DNA from: Cryptosporangium minutisporangium
GTDB lineage: Bacteria; Actinomycetota; Actinomycetes; Mycobacteriales; Cryptosporangiaceae
NCBI RefSeq assembly: GCF_039536245.1
Contig: NZ_BAAAYN010000003.1
Span: 74,498-122,919 of the forward strand
Direction of reading: 5' to 3'
DNA: 48,422 bases
Below the pieces are notes generated by a model. That model worked only from the letters and a program-made list of their open reading frames with translations. It ran no database searches and was not told the DNA's origin. The position numbers were made by a program, and so were the translations under genes. Below, piece by piece: positions 7,963-16,900 of this stretch (position 1 is the first letter of the stretch; the number at the start of each line of letters is the position of its first letter).

Positions 7963-8772
7963 TCAGTCCTTGCGAGCGACGCCGCCATAGATCGAGACGA
8001 GCGCGTCGGGCTCACCGGAGTGCTGGTCGCGCTCGTCCGGCCGCCAGCGGTGCACGAGCGTCAGGCCGGGCTCGACCAGCGCGAGTCCGTCGAAGAAGCG
8101 GTCGATGTCGGCGCGCGACCGCGGCCGGAGAACGCCGCCGCGCTGGGCGAAGTCCTCCGCGACCGCCCGCCAGCCGGCCGGCTCCAGATCGGAGGTGACC
8201 TGCGACAGCGCCAGGTAGGAGCCGGTGGGCAGCGCGTCGAGCAGGCGCCGGACCAGCGCGTGCGGGTCGTCCTCGTCGCGCAGGTGGTGGGTGACCGCGA
8301 GGAGCAGCAAGCCGACCGGCTTCCGCAGATCGAGGGTCGTGCCCGCCCGCCTCAGGACGTCGTCGGGTTCGCGGAGGTCACCCCGGAGGTACTCGATCGA
8401 CCCGTGGCCGCTCGGTAACGCGCGGCCGCGGGTCACCACGAGCGGATCGTTGTCCACGTAGACCACGTGGGTCTCCGGGGCGAGCGCCTGCGCGACCTGG
8501 TGCGGGCTGGCCGCGGCGGGGATGCCGCTGCCGATGTCGAGGAACTGCCGGAGGCCGGCGTCGCGGGTCAGGTGGGTGACCGCGCGCCGGAGGAACTCGC
8601 GGTTGGCGCGGGCGGCGATCCGCGCGCCGGGATTGACCGCCAGGCCGGCTTCGGCGGCGGCCCGGTCGGCCGGGAAGTAGTCCGCGCCGCCGAGCAGGTA
8701 GTTGTAGATCCGCGCCGGGTGCGGGCGGTCGGAGCGCAACTCGGCGGACTCGCGAGGGGCGGCGTCGCTCAT
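7963..8772 (-). CDS. SAM-dependent methyltransferase of the DUF574 (methyltransf_19) type
   Basis: A 269-residue protein. The N-terminal signature PARIYNYLLGGADYFPADR is diagnostic of this actinobacterial family. The SAM-binding motif I is QFLDIGSGIPAA and motif II ends in VVYVDNDPLV. The segment VGLLLLAVTHHLRDEDDPHALV is the usual central strand and helix. The start at 8772 is preferred over the upstream alternative because GAGG lies 7 bp before it and the homologous region begins soon after. Members are numerous in actinomycetes, often encoded near regulators, and their substrates are unknown. It is convergent with the hypothetical gene at 7212-7925. Confidence 0.9.
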   Translation of the reverse strand: MSDAAPRESAELRSDRPHPARIYNYLLGGADYFPADRAAAEAGLAVNPGARIAARANREFLRRAVTHLTRDAGLRQFLDIGSGIPAAASPHQVAQALAPETHVVYVDNDPLVVTRGRALPSGHGSIEYLRGDLREPDDVLRRAGTTLDLRKPVGLLLLAVTHHLRDEDDPHALVRRLLDALPTGSYLALSQVTSDLEPAGWRAVAEDFAQRGGVLRPRSRADIDRFFDGLALVEPGLTLVHRWRPDERDQHSGEPDALVSIYGGVARKD

Positions 8773-8851
8773 CGCCTCATTGTCGGTCACCGCGCCCGGT
8801 GATTTGCCCACTTGCCGGGGATCGGGCGGCCGAGCGCGCTCCTCTCAGTGA

Positions 8852-9397
8852 TCGGAAAGACGGTGGAAGCGTCCGGGCCGGGCCGGCTTCTACTTCGTCA
8901 CCAGCTGGACCCCGACCCTGCTCGTCGAGGCGGGCCTGTCGGCCGGGGCCGGGATCACCGGCGGCATGCTGCTCAACCTCGGCGGCATCTTCGGTACGGC
9001 CGCGCTCGGCCTGCTCGCGGCCCGGATCGCACTGCAGCGCGTCCTCATCGCCTATCTGATCGCGACCGCGGTGTTCCTCGCGGCGTTCATCGCGTCCACG
9101 CTCGCGCTCGGCGGCGTCGTCGGTGTGCTGGTCAACGGGTGCGTCGCCGGGCTGTACGCGTTGACGTCGGCCTCGTACCAGGCCGAGGTGCGCACCACCG
9201 GCATGGGCACCGGACTCGCGTTCGGCCGCGTCGGCGCGGTACTGACCCCGACGCTCGCCGGAGCGTTCCTGGACGCCGGGGCCACGCCCGAGCAGCTCTA
9301 CGTGGCGGCCGGGGTGGTCTTCGCGCTCGCCGCGGTGGCGGTCGCGTCGCTCCGACGACGCACGGTCGCTCCGATCCCGGCTCCGGCGGTCTCCTGA
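8852..9397 (+). pseudogene. Remnant of an MFS transporter (aromatic acid:H+ symporter-like), 5'-truncated
   Basis: The frame from 8852 encodes the last four or so helices of an MFS transporter. Recognisable sequence begins at about 8879 (AGFYFVTSWTPTLLVEAGLS) and runs through GGMLLNLGGIFGTAALGLLAAR, ALTSASYQAEVRTTGMGTG and FGRVGAVLTPTLAGAFLDAG. This matches the second half of AAHS-type (benzoate/4-hydroxybenzoate) permeases. The first eight helices are absent: a stop lies at 8849 and the preceding DNA is unrelated promoter-side sequence of the methyltransferase gene. The gene is therefore decayed by deletion. It sits just upstream of an IclR-P450 aromatic cassette, so it was probably once the importer for that pathway. 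Confidence 0.75.
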
Positions 9398-9407
9398 GGA
9401 GCGGACG

Positions 9408-9443
9408 CGTGGGGGTGGGGCGCGCGTGCGGCCCACCCCCACG
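9408..9443 (+). terminator. Hairpin after the MFS remnant
   Basis: CGTGGGGGTGGG (9408-9419) pairs with CCCACCCCCACG (9432-9443), a perfect 12-bp stem with a 12-nt loop. It starts 10 bp after the stop of the truncated transporter, so the original terminator survived the deletion. Confidence 0.7.
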
Positions 9444-9479
9444 GTGTCCGCTACGACATCTTCGTGACACCGTGCAGAC

Positions 9480-10238
9480 ATGGCACGGTCATCCTCCGGG
9501 GACTCGATGGTCGACCGCGTCGTGCGGATCCTGGAGTCGTTCGACCCGGACACCCCGGCGCTGACCGTCTCGGAGCTGGCGGCACGCGCGGATCTCCCGC
9601 TCTCGACGACGTCCCGGCTGGTCGAGCAGCTGGTGGGCCACGGACTGCTGTCCCGCGACGCCGACCGGAGGGTGCGGATCGGCGTCCGGATGTGGGAGCT
9701 GGCCGCCCGCGCGTCGCCGACGCTCGGCCTCCGGGAGGCCGCGATGCCGTTCCTCGAGGATCTGCACGCGGTCGTCGGGCACCACGCCCAGCTCGGGGTG
9801 CTCGACGGCCACGAGGTGCTGTTCCTCGAACGCCTCTCCGCGCCCGGCGCCGTCATCAACCTCACCAAGATCGCCGGCCGGATCCCGCTGCACGCGTCCT
9901 CGGCCGGCCTGGTCCTGCTGGCGCACGCGACTCCGGCACTGCAGGACGCGGTGTTGCGCCGGCCGCTGCGCAGCTACACCCCGCGCACGATCAGCGACCC
10001 CAAGCAGCTGCGTGCCGTCCTCGCCCAGGTGCGGCAGCAGGGGTTCGTGCACTGTCCCGGCCACATCCACACCGACGCCGCCGGGCTCGCGGTCCCGGTC
10101 CGCGACCGGCACGGGCAGGTCGTCGCCGCGCTCTCGGTGGTGGTGCCGGACGACGAGCGGGCGCTGGGCCGGCTGCCGGTGCTGCGGGCGATGGCGCGGG
10201 GCATCCAGCAGGCGCTCACCACCGCCGCACCCGGCTGA
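9480..10238 (+). CDS. IclR-family transcriptional regulator
   Basis: A 252-residue IclR protein. The winged HTH is near the N-terminus (DRVVRILESFDPDTPALTVSELAARADLPLSTTSRLVEQL, read as adjoining segments). The effector domain has the typical VGHHAQLGVLDGHEVLFLERL, IPLHASSAGLVLLAHA and AAGLAVPVRDRHGQVVAALSV. IclR proteins in aromatic catabolism bind aromatic acids and activate or repress adjacent genes. The genes downstream encode a VanB-type reductase and a CYP199-like P450, so this is their likely regulator. The ATG at 9480 has no clear ribosome site; the ATG at 9507, preceded by GGGGA, is an alternative start. Confidence 0.9.
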   Translation: MARSSSGDSMVDRVVRILESFDPDTPALTVSELAARADLPLSTTSRLVEQLVGHGLLSRDADRRVRIGVRMWELAARASPTLGLREAAMPFLEDLHAVVGHHAQLGVLDGHEVLFLERLSAPGAVINLTKIAGRIPLHASSAGLVLLAHATPALQDAVLRRPLRSYTPRTISDPKQLRAVLAQVRQQGFVHCPGHIHTDAAGLAVPVRDRHGQVVAALSVVVPDDERALGRLPVLRAMARGIQQALTTAAPG

Positions 10239-10292
10239 CCACGCGGAACCATTGAATGGGAACGTCGTTGTGGCGCCGCTCACCGCGGGGCG

Positions 10293-11282
10293 ATGCTCCC
10301 CGGCATGCTCGCTGCTGCGCATACGCTCCTCCACCCGGCGACCGGGCTCTCCACGCTGCGCGTCGTCGCGAAGACTCCGCTCGCGGACGGCGTCTGTGGG
10401 CTGACGCTGGCCGCCCCGGACGGTGGCCGGCTTCCGGACTGGACGCCCGGCGCCCACCTCGACCTGCTGCTGCCGGGCAACGTCAACCGGCAGTACTCGC
10501 TCTGCGGGAACCGCTGGGACCCGACTACGTACCAGGTCGCGGTGTTGCGCGAACCGGACGGCCGCGGCGGCTCGGCCTACGTCCACGACCGGCTCCGCGA
10601 CGGTGACGTCGTCGGGGTCGGTGGGCCGCGGAACAACTTCCCGCTGGTGCCCGCGGACCGGTACCTGTTCGTGGCCGGTGGCATCGGGATCACCCCGATC
10701 CTGCCGATGATCGCCCACGCCGAGCTGCTCGGAACCTCGTGGACGCTGCTCTACGGCGGCCGGACCCGGGCGTCGATGGCGTTCCTGGACCGGCTGGCGG
10801 CTTACGGCGATCGGGTACTGATCCGGCCGCAGGACGAGTTCGGGCTGCTGGACCTGCGGAGCGCACTGTCCGGTGCGGAGCCGGGGACGAAGGTCTACTG
10901 CTGCGGCCCCGGCCCGCTGCTGGACGCGATCGAGATCATCTGCGCCGGGTTACCGCCGGGCTCGCTGCGGACCGAGCGGTTCGTGCCGAAGCCCCAGGGA
11001 CCGCCGGTGCGCAGCACGCCGTTCGACGTCGAGTTGGCGCGGAGCGGCGTCACGGTGCCGGTGCCGCCGGGCGTCAGCGTCTTGACGGCGATGGCGGAGG
11101 CCGGCGTACCCGTGCTCTCCTCCTGCCGGCAGGGCACCTGCGGCACCTGCGAGACGCCGGTGCTCGACGGCGTCCCCGACCACCGCGACTCGCTGCTGTC
11201 GGAGGCCGAGCGTGCGGCCGGCCGCAGCATGTTCGTCTGCGTCTCCCGCTCGTGCACCGACCGTCTCGTTCTCGACGCCTGA
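10293..11282 (+). CDS. VanB/PDR-type reductase (FMN, NAD(P)H, C-terminal 2Fe-2S)
   Basis: A 329-residue phthalate dioxygenase reductase-type protein. Residues 20-120 form the flavin domain with NRQYSLCG (65-72). Residues 125-235 are the nucleotide domain with FVAGGIGITPILPMI and VYCCGPGPLLDAI. Residues 240-329 are a plant-type ferredoxin with cluster cysteines 278, 283, 286 and 316 (SCRQGTCGTC and MFVCVSR). It moves electrons from NAD(P)H through flavin to its own 2Fe-2S centre and then to an oxygenase. The next gene, 15 bp away, is a P450, so the likely acceptor is that P450 rather than a Rieske oxygenase. Start uncertain: ATG 10293 or 10305. Confidence 0.93.
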   Translation: MLPGMLAAAHTLLHPATGLSTLRVVAKTPLADGVCGLTLAAPDGGRLPDWTPGAHLDLLLPGNVNRQYSLCGNRWDPTTYQVAVLREPDGRGGSAYVHDRLRDGDVVGVGGPRNNFPLVPADRYLFVAGGIGITPILPMIAHAELLGTSWTLLYGGRTRASMAFLDRLAAYGDRVLIRPQDEFGLLDLRSALSGAEPGTKVYCCGPGPLLDAIEIICAGLPPGSLRTERFVPKPQGPPVRSTPFDVELARSGVTVPVPPGVSVLTAMAEAGVPVLSSCRQGTCGTCETPVLDGVPDHRDSLLSEAERAAGRSMFVCVSRSCTDRLVLDA

Positions 11283-11297
11283 ACACCGGAGCCCACG

Positions 11298-12494
11298 ATG
11301 ACGCTCGCTCCTTTCTGCCCGACGACCGACGCCGACCCGTTCGGCCCCGAGATCCTCGAGGATCCGCTGCCGTTCCAGCGGTCCGTGCGCGACGCCGGAC
11401 CGGTCGTGTACCTCAGCCGGTACGACGTTTACGGCCTCGGTCGCTACGCCGAGGTGCACGCCGCCCTCACCGACTGGCAGCACCTCCAGTCCGCGGCCGG
11501 CGTCGGCCTCGCCAACTTCCGCACCGAGAAGCCGTGGCGTCCGCCGAGCCTGCTGCTCGAAGCCGACCCGCCGCACCACGACGCACCGCGGCACGTGCTG
11601 GAGCCGATCCTCACCCCGCGGGCACTCCGCGCGCTGCGCCCGGCCTGGCTGGCCGCGGCCGAGCAGTTGGTCGACGAGGTGCTCCGCCACCCGGGCGAGA
11701 TCGACCTGGTGCCCGCGGTCGCGCAGGCGTTCCCGCTGCGCGTCTTCCCGGACGCCGTCGGTCTGCCGGAGGCGGGGCGGGAGAACCTGCTGCCCTACGG
11801 GGACCACGCGTTCAACGCGTTCGGTCCGTCCAACGAGCTGGTGGCCAAGGGCTTGCCGCGGATCGGCGAGATCGCCGCGTGGGTCAACGCCCAGTGCGCC
11901 CGCGACGTGCTGGCGCCGGACGGGTTCGGCGCGCAGATCTGGGCCGCCGCCGACCGCGGCGACATCACCCACGAGCAGGCGCCGCTCATCGTCCGCTCGC
12001 TGCTGACCGCCGGCGTCGACACGACCGTGCACGGGCTCGCCGCCGCGCTCCACGCGTTCGCCACCCACCCGGACCAGTGGGACCGCCTCCGGGCCGACCC
12101 GGGCCTGGCCCGGATCGCGTTCGACGAGGCCGTCCGATGGGAGTCGCCGGTGCAGACGTTCTTCCGCACCGCGACCGTCGACATGCGGATCGGCGACACG
12201 ATCATTCCCGAGGGACACAAGATCCTGATGTTCCTCGGCGCGGCGAACCGCGATCCGCGCCGCTGGGCCGACCCCGACCGGTTCGACCTGGGCCGCGACC
12301 CGTCCGCGCACGTCGGTTTCGGCATGGGGATCCACCAGTGCGTCGGTCAGCACGTCGCGCGCCTGGAGGCCGAAGCGGTGCTCACCGCGCTCGCCGCCAG
12401 GGTGGAGCGGATCGAACCGGCCGGGCCGCCGGTCCGCCACCACAACAACACGCTCCGCGCGTTCGCGGCCCTCCCCGTCCGCCTCCACCCGTAG
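11298..12494 (+). CDS. Cytochrome P450 resembling CYP199 (4-methoxybenzoate monooxygenase-like)
   Basis: A 398-residue soluble P450. Seen: heme loop HVGFGMGIHQCVG with ligand Cys348, ExxR at E277/R280, and I-helix AGVDTT with acid-alcohol pair D241/T242. Several long stretches read like CYP199A4 as I recall it: EKPWRPPSLLLEADPP, FPDAVGLPEAGRENLLPY, FNAFGPSNEL, ESPVQTFFRT and LMFLGAANRDPRRW. The residues that hold the substrate carboxylate in CYP199A4 (Arg92, Ser95, Arg243, Ser244) appear conserved here as R81, S84, R233 and S234. CYP199 enzymes O-demethylate 4-methoxybenzoate and related acids. The partner here appears to be the VanB-type reductase 15 bp upstream. Exact substrate is inferred. 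Confidence 0.93.
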   Translation: MTLAPFCPTTDADPFGPEILEDPLPFQRSVRDAGPVVYLSRYDVYGLGRYAEVHAALTDWQHLQSAAGVGLANFRTEKPWRPPSLLLEADPPHHDAPRHVLEPILTPRALRALRPAWLAAAEQLVDEVLRHPGEIDLVPAVAQAFPLRVFPDAVGLPEAGRENLLPYGDHAFNAFGPSNELVAKGLPRIGEIAAWVNAQCARDVLAPDGFGAQIWAAADRGDITHEQAPLIVRSLLTAGVDTTVHGLAAALHAFATHPDQWDRLRADPGLARIAFDEAVRWESPVQTFFRTATVDMRIGDTIIPEGHKILMFLGAANRDPRRWADPDRFDLGRDPSAHVGFGMGIHQCVGQHVARLEAEAVLTALAARVERIEPAGPPVRHHNNTLRAFAALPVRLHP

Positions 12495-12540
12495 CTGGCC
12501 CGCCCGCGCGCCAGGGGGCCCGGGAGTCCCGGGGGATTTG

Positions 12541-13800
12541 TTACTTGGTGAAGCCGAGGTAGGTGCTGCGCAGGCCCAGCTTGGTGCGGAACGTGGTACC
12601 GGTGACCGAGACCGTGACGGTCTTGCCGCCGGCCACCGTGCCGGTCAGGGCGACGGTGTCGGCGCGGCCGCCCCAGCGACCACCGGCCGTGCGCTTGGTG
12701 ATCTTGACCGCGGTGACCTTGGTCAGGCCGCCACCGCCGTCCACGGCCGCGAGCTGCGCGGCGGTGACCTTCTTCGTCCAGTTGTTCGTCGACGAGCCGG
12801 AGGCCAGCGAGTACGGGTCCGACTTCGTCGGCAGGTAGCGGACGCCACCGGACGCGGTGTAGCCGCCACTGTTCGAGGAGAACTGCGCGTTGATCGCCGT
12901 GCCGCCGACGGTCAGGACCTTGCCGGCGGTCGCGGCGATCGCGGCGTTGGTCGCGGCGGTCTCCGAGACGGCGCCGTCCCAGCACTGGTCGCCCTGGGTG
13001 TCGATCACGTCGTAGTAGCGCGACTTCGAGATCTTCGCGGTGGCGTAGGTGCGGGCGGCCAGCGTCTGGGCCTGCAGCGCCGCGGCCGGCCAGCTGGAGG
13101 GCATCTCGGACGCGACGACGCCCCGCAGGTAGGTGTCGATCGGCATCCGGGCCAGGTAGCGGGCCGCGCCGTTGGAGACGACGGCCTGCACCGAGCCGTT
13201 GAACGTCAGGCTGGTGCCGCCGCGACAGTCGCTCTTCGCCCGGCTGTAGACGACGCGGAGCTTGCTCGGGCCGCCGAACGTGACCGGCGCGGCGAGCGTG
13301 TACTTGGTGCGCCAGGTGGTCGCCGAGGCCGGCTCCTGCACCAGGTAGCTGTTGCCGCTGCGGGCGACGTGCCAACGGGCCCGCGCGGGCAGCGCGACCT
13401 TGGTGCCGTTGCCCGCGGTGGCGACCACACCGGTCACCGTGGTGCTGCTGGTCGGGTAGAGGCTGAAGTGCCCGGCGTCGAGCGCGGAGAGCCGCACGCG
13501 CACGGTCGGGTTGCCCTTCGGCGTGAGCGCGGCACCGGGGTAGTAGAAGTTCGCGATCTTCGTCGCGGTGAGCCCCTTCTGCGCCGCGGCCTTGGCGCCG
13601 TACTGGCTCAGCCCGCGGCCGTGGCCGAAGCCGGCGCCGTAGAGGGTGAGGCCGGCCGACGAGACGCTGGCGGCCGACGCCGACGTCCTCGCGGCGGACG
13701 CGGCGGTCGGCGGAACGGCCGCGAGGCCCCCGGCGAGTGCGGCCACGACGGTGGCGGGGAGGATCGCGCTCCACCGGAGCGCACTGGTGCGTCGTGCCAT
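12541..13800 (-). CDS. Secreted SpoIID/LytB-domain protein
   Basis: A 419-residue protein. A basic start (MARRTSALRW), a hydrophobic stretch and an AxA-rich region (PPTAASAARTSAS) form a signal peptide. The SpoIID core follows: FGHGRGLSQYGAKAAAQKGL with the FYYPGA segment, then MPIDTYLRGVVASEMPSSWP, AALQAQTLAARTYA and the C-terminal INAQFSSNSGGYTASGG. SpoIID is a lytic transglycosylase that acts on denuded glycan strands; actinobacterial homologues are secreted cell-wall proteins of mostly unknown role. The ATG at 13800 is chosen because it starts the signal peptide and has GAGG upstream, though the frame is open to 13944. It lies just downstream of the large BTAD regulator on the same strand. 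Confidence 0.88.
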   Translation of the reverse strand: MARRTSALRWSAILPATVVAALAGGLAAVPPTAASAARTSASAASVSSAGLTLYGAGFGHGRGLSQYGAKAAAQKGLTATKIANFYYPGAALTPKGNPTVRVRLSALDAGHFSLYPTSSTTVTGVVATAGNGTKVALPARARWHVARSGNSYLVQEPASATTWRTKYTLAAPVTFGGPSKLRVVYSRAKSDCRGGTSLTFNGSVQAVVSNGAARYLARMPIDTYLRGVVASEMPSSWPAAALQAQTLAARTYATAKISKSRYYDVIDTQGDQCWDGAVSETAATNAAIAATAGKVLTVGGTAINAQFSSNSGGYTASGGVRYLPTKSDPYSLASGSSTNNWTKKVTAAQLAAVDGGGGLTKVTAVKITKRTAGGRWGGRADTVALTGTVAGGKTVTVSVTGTTFRTKLGLRSTYLGFTK

Positions 13801-13957
13801 GTCGGGATTACCTCGCGTCCTCGGGGTGCCGGCATCGGTCGTGGAATCGGCGTCCACGAGGAGGAAGTCGGCACCGCCGGGAGCGCGTTGAGTGCGGCCG
13901 GGGTCCCGCACCCCGGGCCTCGCCGGCCCGCACCCGGGCGGCAACCGGCGGTTTCGG

Positions 13958-16900
13958 TCAGGGCCGCCGGGCGCGGGACAGCCGCGGGGTCCGGGACGGC
14001 TGCCGGGTCTGCAGAAGCAGCGCGGCGGTCGACGGGTCGGGCGCCACCCCGAGCTGGGCCAGGGCGGTGGTCACGCGCTTCCGGGCGGCACCGATCCGGG
14101 CCGGGTGGCCGGTGCGCACCGCCGCGGCGAGCAGCAGCCGGTGCCCGGCGGCCTCGTACGGCTCCAGCGCGAGCGCCTGCCCGGCCAGCCGGTACGCCTC
14201 GGTGTCCTGGCCGGACACCAGCCGCAGCGCGCCCAGCGACAGCAGGCTCCGCACGTGCCGGGTCCGCACCCGGACGACCTCGGCCTCGGCGTCGAGATCC
14301 GGCAGGTCGGCCAGCTCGGCGAGCGGATCGCCACGCCACAGCGCGACCACCCGGCCGAGCAGCTCGGCCGCCCGGTCGGTGTCGCCGGCCGCCCGCGCGC
14401 GCCGGGCGGCGTCGGCCAGCTCGTCGGCGGCCCAGAGGTCGACGTCGAGCCACTCCGACCGGTGCAGCCGCACCGTGTCCGCGTCGGTGCGTAGATGGAA
14501 GCTGGCGGCGCCGCCCGGCCGGTCGGGTTCGAGCAGCCGGCGCAGGTGGGTGAGCGTCACCCGGAGGTTGGCCGCGGCACTCGTCGGGTCCTGGTCGGGC
14601 CAGAGCAGCCGGGTCAGCCAGGCGCGCTCCTGCCGTGGCGAGAGCACCAGCACGCTGAGCAGCTGCCGGACCCGCGCGCGCCGCAGTTCCGGAGCGTCGA
14701 CGGGAGCACCGTCGCGCACCAGCTGCAGCGGTCCGAGGACACCGATCTGCAGCGGTGCGGTGGGCGGAGCCGGGAGCGCGGTCAGGAACCGCGCGGCGCC
14801 CCGGTGGACACGGTGCACCGTTCGGAACTGCTCGTGCACCACCCCGCCGAGGCGGTCACCGAGCCACTGGCCCAGCAGGAGACCGGCCGGATCGTTCGCG
14901 TCGGCGAGCCGTGCGGCCAGCTCCACCGACCAGGGGAGCGGGAGGAAGCAGAGCGCGTGCGCCGGGGGTAGCGCGGCCGCGGCGGTCAGGTCGCCGCGGC
15001 GTGCGCCCAGCAGGGCCCGGCCGGCCGCGCGGGCCGCCACCTGCGCCGGACCCAGCTCCACGGCGTCCCAGTGGCGCCGGAGCCGCTCGTCGAGCACGTA
15101 GCCGAGCGCCAGGAAGCGCCGCAGGTGCCGATCGGTGGCGGGTGCGGTCAGCGGCCAGCGCGCCAGCTGGCCGGCGTAGATCCGGCGGGCGGCGGCTTCG
15201 TCGCCGTGGGCGACGGCGACCGCGGACGCCGCGGCGGCCGCGAGGGTCGCGTCCCGGGCGTTGCCGTGGTCGGCGGGGTTGCCGACCGGGTACGTCGGCC
15301 AGTCCGCGGCGGTCCCGCAGGACGCCGCGAGCACCGCGGCCTGCGCGCGGGTGACGAAGGCCTCCCGGACGGTGTCGTTCGGCGGGCCGTTCGCACGGTC
15401 CCCCACGTCGGCCCCGTGGTCGGCCCCGGCATCGGGCCGGAGCAGGCCGACCGTTCGCAGCCGGTCGAGGACGGCGGGGTCGCCGCCGAACCAGCGGGCC
15501 ATCGCGCCGGTGACGCGGGTGTGCACGTCGTCGGCCTCGTCGAGCGTCCGATCGGCGAGATCGGCGGCGTCGGCGTGGTGCCCGGTCAGCGTGAGGCAGT
15601 GGACGTGGAAGCGGAGCACCGGCAGCGCCAGCAGCGGCGGCACCTCGCGGACCGGGGCCGCGGCGAACTCGGCGATCGCCGCCTCGGGATCCCCGCGCAG
15701 CTCGGCCAGCACCCCGGCGACGGTGTGCCGCAGCAGCCGGACGACCGGCGAGGGGGACGAGCGGAGCTGGTCGGCGCGGCACGCCAACGACGCCAGCCGG
15801 GCGAGGTCGGCCCGGGAGTGCGCCGCCACGACGGCCTGGCCCAGCGTCGCCGAGGCGGTGTCCGCGGCGTCGGCCGCTTGGGCGGCGTCCCACGCCTGGT
15901 CGAGCAACCCGTCGACGAGCGGATGGGTGTAGTCGCGGGCCTGGAGCGCCGCGGCGCGCAGCAGCGTGAACGCCGGTCGGTCCGCGGCGGCAGCCGGGAC
16001 CTCCGCGAGCCACCGCTCGGCGGTCGCGAGCGGCAGCGCGGTGAGCGACTCCCGGACCAGCTTCACCGCCAGCTCCGCGAGTTGCTCCCAGTCGCTCGCG
16101 GCGCAGGCCACCGCACCGGCGCGGCTCAGGTCACCGCGTTCGGCCAGCAGAATCACGGCCGCTCGGCGCAGTGCCCCCAGCTCCGGCGCGGGGATCACCC
16201 GGGCCACCGCGTCCGTCCACAGGTCGTGCACCCGCACGCGGCCGTCGTCCAAGACGCTGACCAGCGGGATCCGGTGCGCGAGCTGAACGGGGTCGAGCGA
16301 GCTCGCGCAGCCGTACCCGGCGCGGCGGAGAACCGTGTCGACCTCCGCGCTGGTCGCGGTGCCCAGCGCGGCGAGCACCGCGAGGCTCCGACGGCCGGTC
16401 TCGCAGAGCCCGCCGAGGATCTCCTCGCGGACGAAGCGCAGCGGCGCGGACGGTCCGGCGGCGAAGGCGAGCCGCACCAGCGCCGGCCAGCCGTCGAACG
16501 TCTCGGCCCTGGTCACCCCGGCCGAGCGGGACTCGCCGTCCGAGCGGCCCGCAAGACGACGACCGAGCGCGGCGACCTCGGCGTCGGAGAACGCGAGGTC
16601 CTCCGCCCGGACGTGCAGCACCGCACCGGCCGCCTCCCGCCGCGCGACCGGGACGTCGGGTACCTCGCGGCCGGACAGGACGAGATGGACGGTCGCGGGC
16701 AGCGCGGCGACGAGATCCCGCAGGAACGCGGCGCCGGGGGAGCCGGCCGGGAGCTCGTGGACGTCGTCGACGGTCAGGCAGACCTCGTCCGGCGCGAGCG
16801 CGATCAGGGCGGCGAGCACGTCGCGGACGTTCGCCGGGCCGGACCGGCCCGGGGGAGGGCCGGGGAGCGCGTCGAGGACGGCGCGCGCGAGTCGGCCGGT

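Noticed and set aside
5628-8015. 795-codon minus-strand open frame opposite the permease
   Set aside because: No domain is seen; it is rich in Arg, His, Asp and Gly, and the opposite strand encodes a clear APC permease and other genes.
12519-12537. CCCGGG-AGT-CCCGGG as terminator between the P450 and SpoIID genes
   Set aside because: The stem is only 6 bp and self-complementary, so it was too weak to list as a feature.
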